A DNA stretch of 12,356 nucleotides, taken from assembly GCA_937899935.1 (NCBI GenBank), contig CALCOW010000183.1, positions 1 through 12,356 of the forward strand. The letters run 5' to 3'. Under the pieces are notes generated by a model that was not told the origin of the DNA, ran no database searches, and saw only the letters and a list, made by a program, of their open reading frames with translations. The DNA is from an uncultured Phycisphaerae bacterium (GTDB lineage: Bacteria; Planctomycetota; Phycisphaerae; Phycisphaerales; SM1A02). Positions 8,259 through 12,356 of the stretch are shown in pieces. Positions within the stretch are counted from its first letter, which is position 1, and the number at the start of each line of letters is the position of its first letter. Position numbers and translations under genes: made by a program.

Positions 8259-9041
8259 ATGACCAGCCAAAATGAAGAACTCTTTCAACAATACCTCGAG
8301 AGTAATGCGCTCATCGGTGTTGACTTCGTACCAGCACAAGTACTTCAAATGAAAACCTCTAGAACAACTCAGAAGAAGACGGCTTCTACCACGAAGAAAA
8401 AAGTGCCTCTGAAAGCTGCTTCAACTACCAGTTCCTCAACTACGTCTTCGCGGGGCAAAGGAAAGCGGGCCGGTGAACTAGAAAAAATTAGAAAACGGCA
8501 TGATGCAACCTGCCCTCATTGCACAAAAGTTGAAGACATTACCCAAACGGTATTTGGTGAAGGGAACCCGGAGGCCGATCTCATGTTCGTTGGGGAAGCA
8601 CCCGGCGCCGAAGAGGATCGACTTGGCCGACCATTTGTAGGAAGGGCCGGGCAGAAGCTCGATCAGATCATTGAAGCAATGTCAATGACGCGAGATGAGG
8701 TCTACATTGCCAACATATTAAAGGCCCGACCACCCAATAACCGCACCCCCTTGCGCGGTGAAATTGACCAATGCGCCCCATTCCTGACTGAACAGATACA
8801 CGCCATCCGCCCAAAGGTGATCGTGACCCTGGGCGGCCCAGCCACCAAGTTTCTTCTCAAGACAGATACCGGAATTACCAGACTCCGTGGCCAATGGACC
8901 ACCTGGATTAGCGGAGATCTTGAAGTCGATCTGATGCCAACGTTCCATCCTGCCTATTTGCTCCGCAACTACACCGTCGAAACACGGCAGCAAGTGTGGT
9001 CGGATATGCAGGCCGTCGTTGACCGCCTGGAACAGCGTTAG
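8259..9041 (+). CDS. Uracil-DNA glycosylase, family 4-like, with K/S/T-rich N-terminal extension
   Basis: This 260-residue DNA-repair enzyme is expected to excise uracil from DNA. The catalytic domain (about 70-260) holds GEAPGAEEDRLGRPFVGRAG (112-131), the family motif A region, and HPAYLLR (230-236), motif B. Family 4 enzymes bind a 4Fe-4S cluster with four cysteines. Here CPHC supplies Cys85 and Cys88, and Cys172 matches the fourth, but the third position (in LKCRPP of typical members) is Ala156. The 16-residue spacing from 156 to 172 fits the family exactly. The first 30 residues form a putative helix ending in GVDFVP, and residues 31-70 are a basic Lys/Ser/Thr-rich linker. The ATG at 8259 is taken as start because upstream sequence in the open frame lacks protein character, although the nearest GGAG is 14 bases away. 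A later ATG at 8349 has no ribosome-binding site. Confidence 0.88.
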   Translation: MTSQNEELFQQYLESNALIGVDFVPAQVLQMKTSRTTQKKTASTTKKKVPLKAASTTSSSTTSSRGKGKRAGELEKIRKRHDATCPHCTKVEDITQTVFGEGNPEADLMFVGEAPGAEEDRLGRPFVGRAGQKLDQIIEAMSMTRDEVYIANILKARPPNNRTPLRGEIDQCAPFLTEQIHAIRPKVIVTLGGPATKFLLKTDTGITRLRGQWTTWISGDLEVDLMPTFHPAYLLRNYTVETRQQVWSDMQAVVDRLEQR

Positions 9042-9209
9042 AGCATTTCAAAAAATACCGCCAATACCTAAAAAGCCAAGACCCCCTTTTTGGGGCGAAT
9101 ATGGGGCATTCTGAGGCGATCAGCAAAAAAATGCGGAACTTCGGTGGTTAATCTAGTGAATTTGGGAACTTACGGAGGATGACTTCCGAACAGTCAGGAG
9201 AAGGGAGCA

Positions 9210-9293
9210 GTGAAGACCACAACACTTCATTCTCTCGACCCGGCTGGGCTTTCTCGAAGCTCCTCTTCGCTTTGTTTGCCCGGCAACTACTAA
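9210..9293 (+). CDS. Possible 27-residue small protein or leader peptide
   Basis: GTG at 9210 opens 27 codons ending in TAA at 9291-9293; the peptide begins MKTTTLHSLDPAGLSR and ends LCLPGNY. AGGAG lies nine bases before the GTG, an ideal ribosome-binding site spacing. The terminator hairpin begins 15 bases after the stop, as in a compact monocistronic unit. I do not recognise the peptide. It has no membrane segment and is rich in Ser and Leu. A different frame (9179-9400) is open too but reads straight through the terminator, and its GGAGG abuts its ATG without spacing, so this frame is preferred. It could also be chance within a non-coding RNA. Confidence 0.35.
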   Translation: MKTTTLHSLDPAGLSRSSSSLCLPGNY

Positions 9294-9307
9294 GCCCCCC
9301 CCACAAG

Positions 9308-9343
9308 GAGCCCGCTTCGTCTTTGGCGACGGGCTCTCTTTTT
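9308..9343 (+). terminator. Rho-independent terminator, plus strand
   Basis: GAGCCCG (9308-9314) pairs with CGGGCTC (9330-9336) around a 15-base loop, followed by TCTTTTTG. The U-tract is only on the plus-strand side, so it terminates rightward transcription from the glycosylase gene or from the small unit before it. Confidence 0.8.
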
Positions 9344-9367
9344 GCGCCTCACAAGCACCACGAGAGA

Positions 9368-9709
9368 CTAAGGACTGCTTTCAAAAAGCCTCGATCTTAG
9401 CTCTAGAACCTCAACTGGATCGACGTGGCCACCATAAACCTCTGCGACATGGTCAAAACACCCCTCGCTTATGAGTATGGCAGCCATGTCCAGACCACCC
9501 GCATCGCGCGCCCAGGTCGCCACGACATGGCGCTGTCGACGATCGAGGCCCATACGCTTTGCCAGCCGTAATCCAGCTGCACCAATACTCCGATGCTGAT
9601 TCCACCACAGCACCAGAATCGCCACGCAAAGTAAGGCACCACCGATGACCATGGCAATCAACCCAGTGGTCTGGACTGAAAGTAATAAGTACATCATTGG
9701 GTCAAACAT
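9368..9709 (-). CDS. Small single-pass membrane protein, unknown function
   Basis: A 113-residue protein I do not recognise. One long hydrophobic stretch (about 6-35, MYLLL through AILVLWW) is followed by a basic segment (RLAKRMGLDRRQRH) and a soluble helical-looking C-terminal tail (ATWARDAGGLDMAAILISEGCFDHVAEVYGG). The positive charges after the membrane segment suggest the tail lies in the cytoplasm. I choose the ATG at 9709 because AAAGG lies seven bases upstream; a TTG at 9724 in the same frame is the alternative. The start overlaps the end of the upstream HEAT-repeat gene by 8 bases, which indicates translational coupling and suggests that the two products act together, perhaps with this protein anchoring the other at the membrane (inference). 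No terminator with a U-tract on this strand was found after it. Confidence 0.75.
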   Translation of the reverse strand: MFDPMMYLLLSVQTTGLIAMVIGGALLCVAILVLWWNQHRSIGAAGLRLAKRMGLDRRQRHVVATWARDAGGLDMAAILISEGCFDHVAEVYGGHVDPVEVLELRSRLFESSP

Positions 9710-11732
9710 CTGTATGCCTTTCAATCACCTGCCCCAGTGCACCCACGGTGGACGCTGAAACATGGTGGCCTTGATGAGGCTGTTCCTTCATTGGAGAAGA
9801 AGTCGCTTCGACCTTCGGAGTACCAGTGAGGGCTTGCAAAGCTTCGGTGGCTCGTTGCTTTAGAATCGTGGTTTCTTCTGTCTTCGCCATACGACTTAGA
9901 TCTGGAACGGCCGCTGCGCACTGGCACTCGCGCGCGGCCCAAATAGCACTCGCCCGAAACAGTGGGTTCGCGTCTCTCAGCATTGCTTGAAGTCGATGCG
10001 CCGCCAGTTCAGGATAGAACTCAGCCAGTACAACGATGGCATTCGCGCGGGTTCTATTACCGGATTGGAGCGTCAATGGTGAAATAACCCGACCAATCTG
10101 CTGAGGTGAAAGTCGCCCTGGGAACAATCGATAAACTTGCCCAAGGGCCTCAACGGCATTGGCTTGAACACGATCATCACAGTGACTCAAACGAGCGGTG
10201 ATGACTGACACGGTGCGGGGATTGGGATGGTCACCCAGACATGCCACCGCAGTCGAAGCAATGCGAGTGTCGGTCACGGCAGACAATTCGATGAGGCGCG
10301 AACTAAATTGTTCGGTCAGACCCATCTGACGCAGTAGCTGCAATGCACCGACAACAGTCCAACGATCACCATCAAGCAGAAGACCGTCGATAGCCAGAGA
10401 AAATTCTGCCTCAGATTGTTGTCTTAAATCAAGAGCCGCTTGACAGCGCTCATCGACGGTGAGGTGGCCCCAGAAGGCCATCAAATCCTCAGCACGAGCG
10501 CCCGCGAGCTGTTGTCTGGCCCACGCGGCAATTTTGCCACTACTTCGCTGCGCTAAACGGACGAGATCGTCACGCTTCAGCGAGCGAGTTTGCAAGGCAC
10601 TTGTGGCCGCTCGAACTACCGCCGGGTGGACGTCCATGCAGAAGTGGACCAATGCCTCGGTCGCTCTCTTATCCTGATAACAACTAAGCGCGATGACCGC
10701 ACAGCAGCGGGCCCGCACATCATCCATGACGATAAGATCGCAAAGTGCTTCGATTCGTCGCGCCTGCCCCAACTGTAATGCCTGAATGAGGTGAGGCATC
10801 GCTCTCTTTGAAGAGAGAGGCCACTGGGCGACGGTCGTCAATGATGGGATACATCGGGCGCCACCGCTCATGGCGCGCAAACGATGACGAACTTGCGACC
10901 GTCTTAACAGGTGACCTGCTTCTAAGACGAAGTGAATTGCATGAGGATCCATCAGTGCATCAGCGATCCAGCGTCGCGCCGAACCAGCTAACGGTTCATA
11001 CTCCATCCAAAGCAACAAGTGCCTGGACACCATTGGATCTTTGATATCACCGATAGCCCTGCGGGCCGCAATAAGCACAGGATGATCGGCGGCGCTCATG
11101 AGATTTGCAATCGGCGAGTGTGGCACCAGTGCCAGTAAAGCAGCCGCTAGCCCCACTGGCTGTGGACCTCTTGACCGAGTATCAGTGATACGTGCCTCGA
11201 TCACACGAGCCAGGGCCTTCAACAATTCACTATCGAAGACAAATTGGCGTGCATTTTTTGACGCCATTTTTGCAGGTGGTACCTCTCGACTTCGCTTTGC
11301 AACACTTGCCTCATAGGCCAGTCCGACTAGAAGCCTGTCAGCCAACAAGTTGATCTCCGAATGATTCAGCTCAAGGAGTGCCGCCAGTGCATAGAGATCA
11401 CCAGCCTCGGTCCGTCCATCAGTGGCTCGAGCCTCGAGCACTTGGATGGTCTCAATCGCACCTGCTGTGTTTTTGTCTGCGACCAGACGACGTGCGGCCC
11501 ATGCCAAAAGAGAACCTGGACAGTCTTGTAATGGTTTCTTAAGAGCCTGGGCTGATCGAGGATCACCCAAGATAGATGCCAGTGCGCCACCGCGCCCCAT
11601 CTTGACCAACTGCTGACCAAACGGTTCCACTTCTCCAGCCGAGGCCAATGGAATTGCCTGGGCGAGAACTTGAGCCACGACAACGGGGGCTTCACGTTTA
11701 AGCAAGGCACATCTTTGGCGAATTGTGGGCAT
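9702..11732 (-). CDS. HEAT-like repeat protein, unknown function
   Basis: A 676-residue protein made almost entirely of predicted helical pairs. HEAT-type spacing is clearest from about residue 330 on: RARCCAVIALSCYQDKRATEALVHF, HPAVVRAATSALQ, TRIASTAVACLGDHPNPRTVSVITARL, DRVQANAVEALGQVYRLFP, RTRANAIVVLAEF and NPLFRASAIWAARECQCAAAVPDL. HEAT arrays are protein-interaction scaffolds and no catalytic motif is visible. There is no signal peptide or membrane segment, so it is likely cytoplasmic. The ATG at 11732 is the only usable start: the frame is closed by a TAA upstream with no other start codon between. It lacks an obvious ribosome-binding site. The 3' end overlaps the small membrane-protein gene by 8 bases. 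The last roughly 40 residues (Ser/Thr/His/Gln-rich) look disordered. Confidence 0.82.
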   Translation of the reverse strand: MPTIRQRCALLKREAPVVVAQVLAQAIPLASAGEVEPFGQQLVKMGRGGALASILGDPRSAQALKKPLQDCPGSLLAWAARRLVADKNTAGAIETIQVLEARATDGRTEAGDLYALAALLELNHSEINLLADRLLVGLAYEASVAKRSREVPPAKMASKNARQFVFDSELLKALARVIEARITDTRSRGPQPVGLAAALLALVPHSPIANLMSAADHPVLIAARRAIGDIKDPMVSRHLLLWMEYEPLAGSARRWIADALMDPHAIHFVLEAGHLLRRSQVRHRLRAMSGGARCIPSLTTVAQWPLSSKRAMPHLIQALQLGQARRIEALCDLIVMDDVRARCCAVIALSCYQDKRATEALVHFCMDVHPAVVRAATSALQTRSLKRDDLVRLAQRSSGKIAAWARQQLAGARAEDLMAFWGHLTVDERCQAALDLRQQSEAEFSLAIDGLLLDGDRWTVVGALQLLRQMGLTEQFSSRLIELSAVTDTRIASTAVACLGDHPNPRTVSVITARLSHCDDRVQANAVEALGQVYRLFPGRLSPQQIGRVISPLTLQSGNRTRANAIVVLAEFYPELAAHRLQAMLRDANPLFRASAIWAARECQCAAAVPDLSRMAKTEETTILKQRATEALQALTGTPKVEATSSPMKEQPHQGHHVSASTVGALGQVIERHTDV

Positions 11733-12061
11733 GATCGAGTACCGTTTGCCACCACTGCTAGGAGGCCGGGAGCACCTAGGAGCTACCCAAGTGATTTAGA
11801 CAAGCCGGTTTAGAGCAATATAAGACCGGCATTCCAATCGCAGCGAACCAATGCCCAGTCATCGACCGAATAACCGCGCAAACTTGACACTCTGAAGATT
11901 GTGATTTGCCTTGCGATTAGAATAACGGGGTCCAGAACGCTCCTTGATGTCTTATCAACTCATCCTGATAGAGCCGGAGGAACAAGACTCCCTTAAACGA
12001 ATCAGATGGGCCTCGAGGATGACCCATCCAAACATCTCGACTGACACACGATGAGGATCTT
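11733..12061. other. 329-base divergent intergenic region with promoter and operator candidates
   Basis: It separates the HEAT-repeat gene (minus strand) from the secreted hydrolase gene (plus strand). The main signal is the promoter and inverted repeat at 11797-11830. A consensus TTGACA lies at 11884-11889 but no good -10 follows at 16-18 bases. An ATG-initiated 35-residue frame (11947-12054) without a ribosome-binding site ends just before the hydrolase gene. Confidence 0.5.
11797..11830 (+). promoter_or_regulatory. Sigma70-like promoter overlapped by an inverted repeat
   Basis: TAGACA (11797-11802) and TATAAG (11819-11824) are 16 bases apart and each matches the consensus at five of six positions, pointing toward the hydrolase gene at 12062. 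GCCGGT (11804-11809) and ACCGGC (11825-11830) form an inverted repeat with centres 21 bases apart, about two helical turns, one arm in the spacer and one just after the -10. This is the layout expected for a repressor site. On the opposite strand the same stretch gives TATATT, a possible -10 for the HEAT-repeat gene. Confidence 0.4.
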
Positions 12062-12356
12062 ATGAATCACCCTGTAAATTTCACTGTGATCGCCGCACTT
12101 TCCATCGCTTCGTATGCCCTGACAGCTCCAGCGCTCTCTGTCTCCACTGATGACACTCCGAGTGCCTTTGGCAAAATGGGACCCTACTCAGTGACCATGT
12201 CGGAAGTTTCTGATCAGGGATTGCTGCTCGTGCCTCAGGCCAATCATTCCTCACCGTCCAAACAGCAATGGCCCGGGCTTGTTTTCGCCCACGGTCTTTG
12301 CGGCCCAGCTCGGAGCTACTCCGACTCGCTTGAGCGACTCTGTTCATGGGGCTTTG
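12062..12356 (+). CDS. Secreted alpha/beta hydrolase, N-terminal part (runs off right edge)
   Basis: Ninety-eight codons are visible. Residues 1-26 form a signal peptide (hydrophobic VIAALSIASYALTAPALS), so the product is exported. The mature start reads GPYSVTMSEVSDQGLLLVPQ, then WPGLVFAHGLCGPARSYSDS. The FAHGLCGP segment matches the HG oxyanion-hole motif of alpha/beta hydrolases, and the arrangement resembles dienelactone hydrolase, chlorophyllase and polyester-hydrolase-like enzymes. The nucleophile Ser and the rest of the triad would lie beyond the window, so activity and substrate cannot be judged. The ATG at 12062 has GAGG five bases upstream. It is divergent from the HEAT-repeat gene. 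An extracellular esterase or lipase role is inferred. Confidence 0.75.
   Translation, partial: MNHPVNFTVIAALSIASYALTAPALSVSTDDTPSAFGKMGPYSVTMSEVSDQGLLLVPQANHSSPSKQQWPGLVFAHGLCGPARSYSDSLERLCSWGF

Larger units (their letters stand above)
9042..9367. other. 326-base gap holding a possible small transcription unit
   Basis: No long gene is supported here. It contains a weak CCCC-T5-GGGG hairpin around 9083-9096 shortly after the glycosylase stop, a possible 27-codon ORF at 9210-9293, an eight-C homopolymer at 9295-9302 and a clear plus-strand terminator at 9308-9343. The terminator is 267 bases from the glycosylase stop, so it either ends a long 3' untranslated region or a separate small RNA. Confidence 0.5.

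Noticed and set aside
9191..9215. GTCAGG followed by GAAGGGAGCAG, resembling the conserved core of bacterial SRP (4.5S) RNA
   Set aside because: The stretch is three bases shorter than the core, has no CC to close the GGAA-type tetraloop, and the flanks do not pair into the long SRP hairpin.
9179..9400. 73-residue frame across the gap after the glycosylase gene
   Set aside because: It reads through a strong terminator and into the 3' end of the opposite-strand membrane-protein gene. GGAGG directly abuts its ATG with no spacing.
11947..12054. 35-residue ATG frame (MSYQLILIEPEEQDSLKR...) upstream of the secreted hydrolase
   Set aside because: No ribosome-binding site precedes it, and a frame this short is expected by chance. 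Its stop merely overlaps the region before the next gene's GAGG.

Overview
The window looks like chromosomal DNA of a free-living bacterium with moderate G+C. A member of the Planctomycetota, possibly a marine Phycisphaerae-like lineage, is my best guess. The grounds are a lipoprotein combining FKBP, DUF1573 and ankyrin domains, a MEMO-family protein with an extra N-terminal domain, a family-4-type uracil-DNA glycosylase with a long N-terminal extension, a giant-free housekeeping layout of short transcription units, and several GTG starts. This is an inference from gene content; no rRNA or other phylogenetic marker is present. I see no tRNA, rRNA, CRISPR array, insertion sequence or integrase.

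Left part (1-3360). An anmK gene (anhydro-N-acetylmuramic acid kinase, cell-wall sugar recycling) runs off the left edge on the minus strand. It diverges from a plus-strand UDP-glucuronate decarboxylase (UDP-xylose synthase) gene across a 107-base gap. A minus-strand M32 metallocarboxypeptidase gene converges on the latter. A strong hairpin terminator at 3325-3355 separates the carboxypeptidase promoter region from the next minus-strand gene.

Middle part (3360-9345). The minus strand carries a 798-residue predicted lipoprotein joining an apparently active FKBP prolyl isomerase domain, a DUF1573 domain and about eight ankyrin repeats. After a 520-base divergent gap, the plus strand carries a MEMO-family gene followed 10 bases later by dtd (D-aminoacyl-tRNA deacylase). 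Next comes a uracil-DNA glycosylase gene in which one of the four expected iron-sulfur cysteines is alanine. A 326-base gene-poor stretch follows, with a possible 27-codon ORF that has a good ribosome-binding site and a well-formed terminator shortly after it.

Right part (9345-12356). On the minus strand a 676-residue HEAT-like repeat protein overlaps by 8 bases a 113-residue single-pass membrane protein, so the two are probably translationally coupled. A 329-base divergent region follows, containing an inverted repeat that overlaps a sigma70-like promoter. The 5' end of a secreted alpha/beta hydrolase gene runs off the right edge.

Most genes are housekeeping or envelope functions in separate short transcription units, and no single pathway links them. 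I did not find a convincing new multi-gene system. The most unusual items are the triple-domain lipoprotein, the altered cysteine set of the glycosylase, the small terminator-bounded unit near 9150-9343 and the coupled HEAT/membrane-protein pair.
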